This document shows positions 9,811 to 18,476 of a stretch of DNA of 64,000 nt, one piece after another. The notes below the pieces were generated by a model. It saw only the letters and a list, made by a program, of their open reading frames with translations. It was not told the DNA's origin and searched no databases. Positions within the stretch are counted from its first letter, which is position 1, and each line of letters starts with the position of its first letter. The stretch lies in the NCBI RefSeq assembly GCF_900129275.1, contig NZ_FQUX01000002.1:685795-749794 (forward strand), in the 5' to 3' direction. This DNA is from Arenibacter palladensis (lineage in GTDB: Bacteria > Bacteroidota > Bacteroidia > Flavobacteriales > Flavobacteriaceae). Position numbers and translations under genes: made by a program.

Positions 9811-10276
9811 GGCCCACGCCATAAAAAGCGCAGCTTTTCGGCACTAGTGAGACCTTTGGTTTAATTGGAAATTCTGGAAAGAAAAATTTCACAAACTGTT
9901 GGTTAGCCTTCCGCAACAGCTAAAATTTTCTCTAAGAGCAAAATTCTTAGCACTTGCTACCACTATCCTAAGGTTCAAGCTTAACTTTAAGTGCTTTTAA
10001 TATTATGTAAAATATAAATTCAGCAATGGAACCTTTAACCTTTTAATTCTATCTTTTTTCTTGATAAAAAAGAAACAAAAAATCAAGAAGAAAATATGCT
10101 TCCCTGCTCTCTTTGTGTCTTGTGGCGCTGCCACGGGGCGTTTCACGCCCTAACACAAAGCCCAGGGCAATGGCTCTTTGTGTTAAGCCACAAATTCACC
10201 CATCGCCGGCCCGCATTTTCTTCTGGCCACCGCTACCCTTACCTATTGTTTTGCCCAAAATCTTATGAGGTCGAGT

Positions 10277-13165
10277 TTAGTACTCGTAATCAACTTTATC
10301 GACTTCTGCTAAGACATCTATCTGTTCAAACAAAAACTTGAAATTTTTAAAAACCTCAGGATTATTTATTTTTCTAATTGCTTCAGAAAATTTCTTTTTC
10401 TTCTTGTCATGTATTTCAAAAATATCTGGAATAACAGTTTCTTTAATCATTCCTTCTTTTAATAAAATATCATCTTCAAAATAATGCTCAATACTAAAAT
10501 AATTAAATACTTGGTCTTTAATTAAATATTGTTCTCTGAATGGAGGTATTGGCAATTTAATGGCATAAATATTTTTAGCTATATGCTTTTTAACTCTTTT
10601 AGAACCATCTATTAATTTATAAACACCCTTATTTAACCCTTGAAATTCTTGTATACCTTTTGCATCATTATCAAAAATACCGATTACAATTTCATCATCT
10701 TTAACCATTGGGACACATTTCATCAGCATACCATGCAGTTCTGTAGCACCACCTGTAATATTACCGCAAGCTTTAATTGACCAATATGGGTCAGTATTTT
10801 GTGTCAATTTCATAAATGCGTGTTCAATTATTTCAACATCAGATTTGCCTTCAGTATAAATATTTACCTTTCTACTTGAACGAATTTGGTCAAGCCCTGT
10901 AAACCTTAATTTTTTCGCAGGTGTATCAAGTAATAGCTTTGATACTGCATTTTTACCATCAATATTTTTACCTATTTCTTTTTTTAAGTCATTATAATTA
11001 TTTCCTTTAAACAATGAAACCCCAATATCAGCTAATAGCAACAAAAACTGATTGTTCAAAAAGGACGAATTGTAAATTAATTTCTCTAATTCTACTTCTG
11101 AATTAATTCTTGTTGAATTAAGAGTTACAGCAAGCTTTAAGGCTTTATAACCACTTGTTACATTTGTAACGTCCTTTTCATATTCTTTATAAATATCTGC
11201 AAATGCCAATTGAAGTGGCGTTTTAATTGTAATTGAATTAAAGTTTTCGAAAAAATAAAACATGTTAATCATTGCTATGAATGGTAATTTCATGTTTTTG
11301 AAAGAGACCATTTGCTCATCAGATGCAATTTTAGTCAATAGTTCGTAGCTTTTAATATTGATATTAAGAGCTGTTAATAAAGAATCCTTTCTTAAAACAT
11401 TATCAGTTTGATAAAGGGCTTGAAGTAAATAACCAATACCCATTACACCACCAAAATAATTATTCAGATTGTTGGCGTTTTTGACTTTATCCGTAATTTT
11501 CTCTAAAAACTGTGGCATATCTCTAGATTTTCCAGCATAAAAAATGGCTGAATTTTGCCAATTCGGGTCAAAAAAATTGTCAACTAAGTAACTTTCTTTA
11601 TCTCTTTGGTGCTTAAATATTTCAATCGCACAATAATATTCCATAAAAGAATCATGCTTAAATTGAACATATTTACCATTCTTCAAAAACAAAATACCTG
11701 TGTTTTCAATAAGGAATAGAAGGAATTCTTGCAATTTATCTTCAGCTAATGGTTGTGTTTTATTTTCAAAATATTTATTAAAAAACACTATAAACTCATC
11801 TTTTGTGAGAGGTACTTTATTTTCAGATGTCATTACATGGAGAGCATAATGTGATAATATCCTTTCTTTAAAATTAATATCAATAAATTCGAAACGACTT
11901 TCTACATTAGTTTTACCTAGAAGTAATTGATTGAAATTGTCATATATATCAGAAATAGTAGCTGGTATTTCAAAATTCTTTTCTTCAAAAAGAATTGAAA
12001 TTAACGATATTGATAAAGGTGTTATTGGTAATCTTTCTAGAATTCTATTTTCTTTCAATGCATTTATTAAATTATCTGCTCTAGAACCATTTGGAAAAAA
12101 TTTAGAAATAAAGTTTTTTATCTGATAGTCATTAAATTTTTCCATATTAAAATAGGCCATTTCCTGATTAATATGCTCATTAAAACCATTATCAATATGT
12201 CGAGTTCCAATGAAATAATTTATTTTATAATCATTGAATAAACTTTCTAATTCAATTAATATACTTTTTTGAACTTTTTTGTCAAACTCATCTATAGAAT
12301 CAACAAGCAATAATATATCATTTGTTTCTAAGGCTTTGATAAAATTTCCTTCATAAAAACCATTTAGGCATTTATTAATAGCATTGACAATATTATACTT
12401 GCTTGCAATTAAATCTACTGTTGATATAAAAACAGGGATTTTCTTTTTATTAACGCCACTAGTCTCATTTATACATGTTTCGCCAATTTTTCTTAAAAAT
12501 GTAGACTTACCAGCTCCTGTGTCACCCGCTATGATAGCAGGTTTTTTTATACTTAGGATTTTTTTACTATCAAATTTCACCAAAACAGGACTTGAAGACT
12601 CTTTATCTTCTTTTAATTGATAAATTCTTGGCTCGATAAAAATGCTCAATAATTTATCATATGTCTTTTCAGAAATTTTTAGTCTTTTTAACTCTCCATC
12701 TTTAGCTATATTATTCAAGAAATGTTTCTCATATTCTAAAAGTTCTAAATCTTGATGATTCCAAAAATTTGGCAAGTGTTCATCAACTAACTTTATTAAG
12801 TCATCTCTATCAATAAATTCAAGGTTATATTTGAGTTTTACTTTTCTTCTAAAACCACTTGATATATTTTTTGTACTTATCAAATAGCAAGTATGGAAAT
12901 CATATTTTTCTGCGTTTACATTTATTGGGTTGCAAAATGTATTCATGTCAGCATTACTACCTGTAAAAGCATCTAAATAGAGTATAAATCCATGTTTAGA
13001 TGTTGTAATTCCAGTTTTAATATCTCCGACTATACAACGTTCGTTTTTTGTTTGTAAGTTAAAATAGCCTAAGCTTTTAAATATTGTTTTGGTTAGTTCA
13101 GAAAGTTCTTGGAATGAAATGTTTTTTAAATTATCTATTTTTTTAGTTGACTCCATAAATTGCAT
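10277..13165 (-). CDS. NACHT (STAND) NTPase with Mrr-like N-terminus and C-terminal TOPRIM domain
   Basis: A 962-aa putative defence protein. Residues about 17-135 look like an Mrr-type restriction-endonuclease fold (FQELSELTKTIFKSLGY start; LISTKNISSGFRRK and FIDRDDLIKLV end), but the usual D..(D/E)xK residues are not clear. The NACHT ATPase follows: Walker A GDTGAGKST (214-222), Walker B DILLLVDSIDEFD (283-295), sensor-like GTRH (320-323), and the winged-helix motif FKHDSFMEYYCA (502-513). Residues 600-750 are helical. Residues about 765-930 form a TOPRIM domain: EGKSD (Glu772), FDNDAKG (Asp832, Asp834) and IEHYF (892-896), as in OLD-type nucleases. The gene is much more AT-rich than its neighbours, stands alone, and sits between direct repeats, which suggests transfer. 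Known bacterial NACHT proteins sense phage; that role here is inferred. Confidence 0.85.
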   Translation of the reverse strand: MQFMESTKKIDNLKNISFQELSELTKTIFKSLGYFNLQTKNERCIVGDIKTGITTSKHGFILYLDAFTGSNADMNTFCNPINVNAEKYDFHTCYLISTKNISSGFRRKVKLKYNLEFIDRDDLIKLVDEHLPNFWNHQDLELLEYEKHFLNNIAKDGELKRLKISEKTYDKLLSIFIEPRIYQLKEDKESSSPVLVKFDSKKILSIKKPAIIAGDTGAGKSTFLRKIGETCINETSGVNKKKIPVFISTVDLIASKYNIVNAINKCLNGFYEGNFIKALETNDILLLVDSIDEFDKKVQKSILIELESLFNDYKINYFIGTRHIDNGFNEHINQEMAYFNMEKFNDYQIKNFISKFFPNGSRADNLINALKENRILERLPITPLSISLISILFEEKNFEIPATISDIYDNFNQLLLGKTNVESRFEFIDINFKERILSHYALHVMTSENKVPLTKDEFIVFFNKYFENKTQPLAEDKLQEFLLFLIENTGILFLKNGKYVQFKHDSFMEYYCAIEIFKHQRDKESYLVDNFFDPNWQNSAIFYAGKSRDMPQFLEKITDKVKNANNLNNYFGGVMGIGYLLQALYQTDNVLRKDSLLTALNINIKSYELLTKIASDEQMVSFKNMKLPFIAMINMFYFFENFNSITIKTPLQLAFADIYKEYEKDVTNVTSGYKALKLAVTLNSTRINSEVELEKLIYNSSFLNNQFLLLLADIGVSLFKGNNYNDLKKEIGKNIDGKNAVSKLLLDTPAKKLRFTGLDQIRSSRKVNIYTEGKSDVEIIEHAFMKLTQNTDPYWSIKACGNITGGATELHGMLMKCVPMVKDDEIVIGIFDNDAKGIQEFQGLNKGVYKLIDGSKRVKKHIAKNIYAIKLPIPPFREQYLIKDQVFNYFSIEHYFEDDILLKEGMIKETVIPDIFEIHDKKKKKFSEAIRKINNPEVFKNFKFLFEQIDVLAEVDKVDYEY

Positions 13166-13369
13166 TGATATAGTTGTTAAAAGTACGAAACCAATTTGAA
13201 ATAATTACTTAATAATCCCATTCCACACCCATTACGCTCCCCTCCTACGTCGTCGCATAAAAAGTGTTCCATTAACATGGTAAAAGAAACATTTTAGAAT
13301 AAATTTTTTCAAGAAACTATAGTAACAACTTTCGCTTTTAACCAAAGCTCAAGTTACATAACGCAGAAC

Positions 13370-13503
13370 ATTATAGAACAAATATGTCTATAGGGTAAAA
13401 CGGCGTATGCTTGCATTTTACATAATTGCAGATATAACTTACGCGATAGCGTATTATATCGTTAGCCATTATGTAAAAGCCGTTTTACTGGAGAGTTCGT
13501 TTC
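13370..13503. repeat. Right copy of the 134-bp direct repeat with a 94-bp hairpin
   Basis: The core 13395-13488 has the same length as the left core. Outer arms are identical. The inner stem is GATATAA (13431-13437)/TTATATC (13454-13460) and ACGC (13441-13444)/GCGT (13449-13452) around GATA. Relative to the left copy, pairs G:C to A:T (13436:13455) and T:A to A:T (13441:13452) changed on both sides. A truncated copy of the right arm (ATGTAAAAGCCGTTTTACTG) follows at 13588-13607. Confidence 0.85.
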
Positions 13504-13526
13504 CATTAAACTTTTTGTCTACTTGT

Positions 13527-13586
13527 CCAACGCCATCAACCCGCCGAAAAAATTAATCACCCACTGGGTCATCAATTTTTATCGCG
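13527..13586. repeat. Structured CCAACGC hairpin
   Basis: ACGC..GCGT outer pair, an unpaired CATCAACCCGCCG strand, an AAAAAATT/AATTTTT stem and an apical ACCC (13559-13562)/GGGT (13566-13569) around ACT. It is matched at 14215-14275 with paired changes. Confidence 0.65.
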
Positions 13587-14063
13587 TATGTAAAAGCCGT
13601 TTTACTGGAAAGATTGTTTAGTCTCGGTATAGCTATGCTATAATACAAATATGAACCACCAGCATAGTTTCAATATTCCGTACAAAAGCCCATGAAATTT
13701 CAAATACGCGAATTATGAGCTATTCTTAAATACAGCTAATATTTATAACTTACATGTGCCCAACAAAAGTCCAATGATTTAGAATCTTTGGAATTTTTGC
13801 GTGATGATACGGCTGTAAATTTTTCTGGAGATTCCTGCTTACGCCCGGTAGGATTGTCAACTTACCGCAACTTTTTAGCACTACCTTACTCCCAGATGTT
13901 GAAGCTTTAGTTTAAGTGCTCTAACATTATGTCAAATAGAACGCAAATTTTAGAGATTAAGTATCTCTAAAATTTTGGGGCCAGTTGTAGCGTTGGCATT
14001 GACTAATACGGTATTTGCGATTTCAAGGCTTACAGTTCCGATCGCTATCGGAATTGGAAACAA

Positions 14064-14097
14064 CCTGCCCGAAAGCCCGCCTTGCCTTTCGGGCAGG
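14064..14097. repeat. Perfect GC-rich hairpin of a dispersed family
   Basis: Twelve-bp arms CCTGCCCGAAAG (14064-14075)/CTTTCGGGCAGG (14086-14097). Related GCCCGCC..GGGCAGG elements occur near 21183-21212 and 24816-24868, all between genes. Confidence 0.7.
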
Positions 14098-14214
14098 TAC
14101 TAGTTTCGGTACGAGCGGGTATACGGCTCAGTCCCCAAATTTTAGGATCCAGCGTAATCCTTAAGCCCCTACTCCACCCGTTACGTTATTTAAGGATAAC
14201 TATTAGCTACAAGG

Positions 14215-14275
14215 CCAACGCTTCATCTCGCCGAAAAAAGTAATCATCCGCTGGATCGCTACTTTTTATTGCGTT
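14215..14275. repeat. Structured CCAACGC hairpin
   Basis: AACGC/GCGTT outer pair, an AAAAAGTA (14235-14242)/TACTTTTT (14260-14267) stem and an apical ATCC (14246-14249)/GGAT (14253-14256) around GCT. Compared with 13527-13586, both the stem and the apex changed with their partners. Confidence 0.65.
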
Positions 14276-14310
14276 TACCAAAATTCACTTAGGCTGTTTT
14301 CAAAATCATA

Positions 14311-15291
14311 TTAAAACTCAGGTAAGACAACTTCTTTAATTTTAGCAATTGCTTCTTTAACGGGTGTTTCAGATTTTCTTAGATTTATCGCCATATGGTT
14401 TACACCCACATTTTCATATTCTTTTAAATATTCGGTGAGATGGTTAATACCTACTGAACCACCAAAACGTTGTGGTTTAAAAGTAGCATTATCATTTGGG
14501 TCTAAGTTTAAATGTATGGCAGAAATATAAGGTTTTGACGCTTGGTCTTCAACATACAAAGCATTACACCAATATTTTCTGTTTTCTAAAGTTTCTGCTA
14601 CGGGTCGTGGGTAATTAAACCAAGCTTGCGCGTTTTTGGCAATCCAATTAATACTTTGTCCGGAATGACCAGCGACTACAAGAGGTATGTCTTTTTTCGG
14701 TTTAGGATAGACCTCAATATCGCTGGTTAAAAAATCGTATTTAGATTTTAAATCGCTATTCGTTTTCCAAGCTTCTTTGATAATGTCAAGATTGCTTCTA
14801 AAGATTTCGTGTCTTTTTTTATAATCGATATTATATATCGGGAACTCCACAGGTCTATCTCCTAAACCTAAGCCCAACAAGAGTCTGCCATTGCTTAAGT
14901 TTTCTATGGTAGCAGCAGCTTTCGCTAATTTTATAGGCTGTTGTAAGGGTAATACTATTGCAGCCGTACCCAACAAAATGTTTTTGGTAGCAGCAGATAA
15001 ATAGCCCAAGTATGGTAAGGTGTCAAACAATTGTGCACCATCACCAAAGTTAGGGTCGTACACCGGAACATCCCGCATCCATAAAGCGGCGAAGCCTGCT
15101 TCGTCAATTTGTTGTGCCAATGCTAAATGGTTAGAAATATCGGGCACGCCAAAAGGTCTATTATCTTCTAAACGTTTGCTGTTACCTTCTGTTGACCAAT
15201 CATTATCTAGAGGAAACTCTATGCCAAGTGTCATTTTACCTGGCTTGTATAATTTATCAAATGGGTTCATAGTGTGTGTTTTTAAATTCAT
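14311..15291 (-). CDS. LLM-class flavin-dependent oxidoreductase
   Basis: A 326-aa luciferase-like (F420/FMN-dependent) TIM-barrel monooxygenase. Family features include WMRDVPVYDPNFGDGAQLFD, an AAATIENLSNGRLLLGLGLGDRP stretch in which NGRLLLGLG(L/V)G is the typical flavin-binding strand, and a C-terminal GVNHMAINLR. It is a diverged paralogue of the two LLM genes at 57.7 and 60.5 kb. It is the last gene of the cyclase-MFS-AKR-LLM unit, 35 nt after the AKR gene. The start at 15291 gives the same N-terminal length as the paralogues; the ATG at 15270 is an alternative, because the first ATG lies in a perfect inverted repeat. The likely role is oxidation or ring-opening of the substrate of this pathway. 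Confidence 0.88.
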   Translation of the reverse strand: MNLKTHTMNPFDKLYKPGKMTLGIEFPLDNDWSTEGNSKRLEDNRPFGVPDISNHLALAQQIDEAGFAALWMRDVPVYDPNFGDGAQLFDTLPYLGYLSAATKNILLGTAAIVLPLQQPIKLAKAAATIENLSNGRLLLGLGLGDRPVEFPIYNIDYKKRHEIFRSNLDIIKEAWKTNSDLKSKYDFLTSDIEVYPKPKKDIPLVVAGHSGQSINWIAKNAQAWFNYPRPVAETLENRKYWCNALYVEDQASKPYISAIHLNLDPNDNATFKPQRFGGSVGINHLTEYLKEYENVGVNHMAINLRKSETPVKEAIAKIKEVVLPEF

Positions 15292-15320
15292 CAGGCATCC
15301 GCTAAGACACCTGATGAATT
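15285..15320. promoter_or_regulatory. Inverted repeat over the start of the LLM gene
   Basis: Eleven-bp perfect arms AATTCATCAGG (15285-15295)/CCTGATGAATT (15310-15320) with a 14-nt loop, between the AKR stop and the LLM start, covering the first ATG. In mRNA it could form a processing or translation-limiting hairpin. There is no T-tract, so a terminator is unlikely. Confidence 0.5.
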
Positions 15321-15326
15321 ATGGGA

Positions 15327-16265
15327 TTAGGCATTCCAGATGTTATCTGCAGTGTAGGGTCCGTTTTCAACTTCCCAAAATTTGCCATCTATAAAGCGGT
15401 GACCTTTGTCTAAATCCTTCAACAACGCCATATCTTCTTTAGTAAGCGTATGGTTTAAAGTCTCTAAATTCTGAAGTAATCGCGACTCATTAGTAGATTT
15501 TGGAATTACCGCAACGCCTCGTTGAATAGTATACGACAATGCTACTTGCGCAGGCGACATATTTCTTGAGTTAGCTATGTTTTTTATCGTGTCATTTTCC
15601 AACAAGCGTAGCTTAGTATTTTCGTCTACAAGCGAACCTAAAGGCGCGTAAGCGGTTAGCAGAATATCGTTCTGTAGACAAAATGATTTTAATTCTTCCT
15701 GCTGTAAAAATGGATGCATTTCAACCTGATTCATCTCTGGTTGATGCACTGCTGTCGCCATTATTGCTTTAAGATGATTTTCATTGAAATTGCTTACGCC
15801 AATATGCTTTGCAAGTCCTTGTTCCAAAGCAGCTTCCATCCCTTTCCAAGTACTTGTTAATGGTACTTCTGATAATGTAATAAAATCGGAAGCTTTTTCT
15901 GGCATTTCGGTTCCTTTTTTTAAAACTACTGGCCAGTGGATAAGATACAGGTCTAGATAATCTAGTTGCAAATCTTCTAAAGTTTGATGCAGCGCAGGAA
16001 TCACATTTTCCGCTCCGTGGGAAGCATTCCAAAGTTTTGAAGTCACCCATAAATCGTTACGTGTAACCAAACCTTGATGTATCGCTTCGGCAATTGCGTT
16101 ACCTACTTCTTTTTCGTTTCCGTAAGCAGCAGCACAATCTATATGTTTGTATCCCATTTTAATAGCGGAAAGTACAGCATTGTACACTTCATTAGGTTCA
16201 GAACGGAACGTTCCTAAGCCTAAAATTGGCATTTCGTCGTTATTTCTAAATTTTAATGTAGTCAT
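15327..16265 (-). CDS. Aldo/keto reductase
   Basis: A 312-aa NADPH-dependent (beta/alpha)8 reductase of carbonyl compounds, of the AKR4/5-like type. The catalytic tetrad is visible: Asp43, Tyr48, Lys77 and His110, in HIDCAAAYGN, WVTSKLWN and LIHWP. The GVSNF and IPKST(N) cofactor-binding motifs are present. It is cytoplasmic. It starts 12 nt after the MFS gene and precedes the LLM gene on the same strand, so it is probably co-transcribed as part of the Crp/Fnr-controlled unit. Confidence 0.95.
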   Translation of the reverse strand: MTTLKFRNNDEMPILGLGTFRSEPNEVYNAVLSAIKMGYKHIDCAAAYGNEKEVGNAIAEAIHQGLVTRNDLWVTSKLWNASHGAENVIPALHQTLEDLQLDYLDLYLIHWPVVLKKGTEMPEKASDFITLSEVPLTSTWKGMEAALEQGLAKHIGVSNFNENHLKAIMATAVHQPEMNQVEMHPFLQQEELKSFCLQNDILLTAYAPLGSLVDENTKLRLLENDTIKNIANSRNMSPAQVALSYTIQRGVAVIPKSTNESRLLQNLETLNHTLTKEDMALLKDLDKGHRFIDGKFWEVENGPYTADNIWNA

Positions 16266-16277
16266 TAGTTATACTAT

Positions 16278-17486
16278 TTATATTTTTTCTTTTTTGAATA
16301 AAACTAAGGTCAACAAGAATCCTATGATGACTAGTAAACCACCTACCCAAGGTGTGGCTTCAATACCTAAGCTCGATTCTACAACCATTCCGCCAACATA
16401 AGCACCAATGGCGATACCGACGTTAAATGCTGCAATGTTTAATGCAGATGCTACATCTTCGGTTCCTGGTAAGTACTTTTCCGCCATTTTCACTACGTAT
16501 AATTGCAATGCTGGTACGTTTGAAAATGCAAGTATTCCCATAAAAAACAAGGTTATTATTGCAAAAATCTGACTAGAAGCCGTGAAGTATAAAACAAACA
16601 ACACAATGGCTTGTAACGCAAACATTACCAATAATGCTTTTCCTGGTTTGTTGTTAGATACTTTACCACCAATAATATTTCCTATGGCGATGGCGATACC
16701 ATAAATTAAAAGAAATACACTGGTCATATTTGAAGAAAAACCAGTCACTTCTTCCAATAGCGGTGTTAAATAAGTAAAAGTTACAAACGTACCACCGTAA
16801 CCAAATGCGGTAATGGCCAACACCAATAAAATAGACGGATTCTTAATCACCTTTAATTGGTCTATAAGTCGTAATGGAGCTGATTGTTTTATGTTTTTAG
16901 GTACCAATGCCAAACTAGCTATTGTGCCTATTAACCCTAACAGGGCAACACCAATAAATGTCGCTCTCCATCCAAAATTTTGACCTATGTAAGTACCTAA
17001 AGGCACACCAGTAACAATTGCCACAGTAAGACCGGCAAACATTATAGAAATGGCAGTTGCTCGCTTATCTTTTGGAACTAAACTAGCTGCGATAGTAGAA
17101 CCGATGGAGAAGAATACACCGTGAGCAAAACCTGTTACGACTCTCGACAACAGCAATAATTCAAAACTTGGTGAAATTGCTGCTAATCCGTTACCAATTA
17201 TAAATAGTAACATTATGCCCATTAATAACTGTTTTCTTGGAATTTTACCAGTTAAGGCGGTTAATATTGGTGCGCCAATTGCCACACCAATGGCGTACAG
17301 ACTAACTAATAATCCTGCTGATGTTAATGATGTGCCTAGGTCATTTGCAACGGTAGATAGCAGACCTACAATTACAAATTCCGTTGTTCCAATGGCAAAA
17401 GCACTAATGGTCAATGCCCATAATGCAGCTGGTAGACTCTTCTTTTTGGCTACCGTAGTATCTCTATGTATTGTTGATGTTTCCAT
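16278..17486 (-). CDS. MFS transporter, DHA1 (AraJ-like) family
   Basis: A 402-aa inner-membrane protein with 12 hydrophobic segments, typical of drug/sugar efflux proteins of the AraJ/YdhP/NepI type (AFAIGTTEFVIVGLL in TM1; SRVVTGFAHGVFFSIG in TM4). An in-frame TTG lies 13 codons upstream and overlaps the stop of the cyclase gene. The ATG at 17486, after an A-rich leader, is the better start and leaves a 25-nt gap. Second gene of the cyclase unit; the likely role is export or uptake of the substrate or product handled by the neighbouring enzymes. Confidence 0.92.
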   Translation of the reverse strand: METSTIHRDTTVAKKKSLPAALWALTISAFAIGTTEFVIVGLLSTVANDLGTSLTSAGLLVSLYAIGVAIGAPILTALTGKIPRKQLLMGIMLLFIIGNGLAAISPSFELLLLSRVVTGFAHGVFFSIGSTIAASLVPKDKRATAISIMFAGLTVAIVTGVPLGTYIGQNFGWRATFIGVALLGLIGTIASLALVPKNIKQSAPLRLIDQLKVIKNPSILLVLAITAFGYGGTFVTFTYLTPLLEEVTGFSSNMTSVFLLIYGIAIAIGNIIGGKVSNNKPGKALLVMFALQAIVLFVLYFTASSQIFAIITLFFMGILAFSNVPALQLYVVKMAEKYLPGTEDVASALNIAAFNVGIAIGAYVGGMVVESSLGIEATPWVGGLLVIIGFLLTLVLFKKEKI

Positions 17487-17511
17487 AATTTCTAATTGTT
17501 TTTTGTTATTG

Positions 17512-18450
17512 TTATTTAATGGCAACAGGGTTTATTTGTACTTGCGTAGAGCCTTCATATAAAGGATGACCTAATACAAAAAGGAATTCCCATGTTTTAT
17601 CTTCTACCAACTCATCTACCAGGATATTTTCCAATACTTGTACACCATATTCAGTCGCCATCATTTGATTTACAGGGAAAGAAAGTGAACTGTTTTCGTG
17701 TGGTACCGCTTCAAAAGACCAGTTGTCTGCACCTGCTGCCACAATTCCTTTTTTACCTAAATAATGGGCAGCTTCAGTACCAATACCAGGACCACCAGCT
17801 AAATAGCGTTTATCATCTTTACCCATTAATTTTGTCCATCCTGTGTAAAACAGCACTACATCTCCTTTACGAATTTCAATACCTTGTTTTTTGGCTACTT
17901 TTTCAATGTCTTCAACTGTAAAAACAGTACCTTCTTTTACAATATCCTGATTGTAATAAGAGCGCATATCCAATACAATACCTCTAGTAACTATTGGCGG
18001 TAATTTTTCTAGACCTAATTTTTTTACACCAGAAACTGTTAAAAAATCTTCTACTTTGTGTCCGTTGTAGTGCACATTGTCTCTACCGTAATGTGCCAAT
18101 CCGTTTATTTGAGACCCAACACCTGTCCAACCAATTAACTGGTCATCTACATATGTAAATTTGTTAGAACCTGCAGCAGCAGTTTCTGGTTGTAAAGTTT
18201 CAATATGAAAGTATCTGTGACGGAAAGCTGCAGTTTGTGCGTTTACCACCATTCCTAAGCGGTATACTTTTCCTTTTTTTACCAATTTTACTGCATCTAA
18301 AACTATTTCTTCATTAAGAAGATTTAACGCACCAATTTCGTCATCTGCACCATAAGGTGATGTTGGTACTTGTTGTGCGTTTGTAGTTACAGAAGTAAAA
18401 AGAGCAGCTGCTAACGCCATTGTTTTTAATGTATTTACTATTGTTTTCAT
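17512..18450 (-). CDS. Cyclase-family metal-dependent hydrolase, secreted
   Basis: A 312-aa member of the putative cyclase / kynurenine-formamidase-like superfamily. A signal peptide (residues 1-25, cleavage TNA-Q) places it in the periplasm. The variant metal motif QINGLAHYGRDNVHYNGH (about 114-131) is the type seen in 'TQWDGLxHxG' members. GDVVLFYTGW and a C-terminal VLGHPLYEGS are family motifs. Members hydrolyse amides or lactones in cyclic substrates; the substrate here is unknown. First gene of the MFS-AKR-LLM unit, with two Crp/Fnr-type sites upstream. Confidence 0.87.
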   Translation of the reverse strand: MKTIVNTLKTMALAAALFTSVTTNAQQVPTSPYGADDEIGALNLLNEEIVLDAVKLVKKGKVYRLGMVVNAQTAAFRHRYFHIETLQPETAAAGSNKFTYVDDQLIGWTGVGSQINGLAHYGRDNVHYNGHKVEDFLTVSGVKKLGLEKLPPIVTRGIVLDMRSYYNQDIVKEGTVFTVEDIEKVAKKQGIEIRKGDVVLFYTGWTKLMGKDDKRYLAGGPGIGTEAAHYLGKKGIVAAGADNWSFEAVPHENSSLSFPVNQMMATEYGVQVLENILVDELVEDKTWEFLFVLGHPLYEGSTQVQINPVAIK

Positions 18451-18476
18451 TTTTATATGTTTTTAAATTTCTGATA

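Larger units (their letters stand above)
9139..10276. other. 1.1-kb gene-free left flank of the NACHT island
   Basis: No credible gene. It contains the 94-bp structured inverted repeat (9441-9534), two further hairpins of the CCAACGC type (about 9657-9700 and 9745-9810), and a tail with TTAGCAC, TTTAAGTGCT and ATTATGTAAAAT motifs (about 9949-10013) that recurs at 13886-13938. GC-rich hairpins lie at about 10111-10185 (for example GGGCGT/ACGCCC and CTTTGTG/CACAAAG). A CTTGATAAAAAAGAAAC segment near 10058 is a common flavobacterial intergenic motif. Confidence 0.6.
13166..14310. other. 1.1-kb gene-free right flank of the NACHT island
   Basis: No credible gene. In order: a CATTCCACACCCATTACG-type dispersed repeat start (about 13218-13250), the right 94-bp structured repeat (13395-13488), a CCAACGC hairpin (13527-13586), a truncated third right arm (13588-13610), a TTAGCAC..TTTAAGTGCT..ATTATGT tail (13886-13938) like that of the left flank, a perfect GC-rich hairpin (14064-14097), and another CCAACGC hairpin (14215-14275). 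Confidence 0.6.

Noticed and set aside
10096..10341. 81-codon plus-strand frame
   Set aside because: It consists of GC-rich hairpins and common intergenic repeat sequence, overlaps the 3' end of the NACHT gene, and the product has no protein-like pattern.
9416..14310. Integron cassette array
   Set aside because: Hairpins with AAC..GTT-like ends are suggestive, but no integrase gene is in the window and the attC R-box consensus is not met; only the resemblance is reported.
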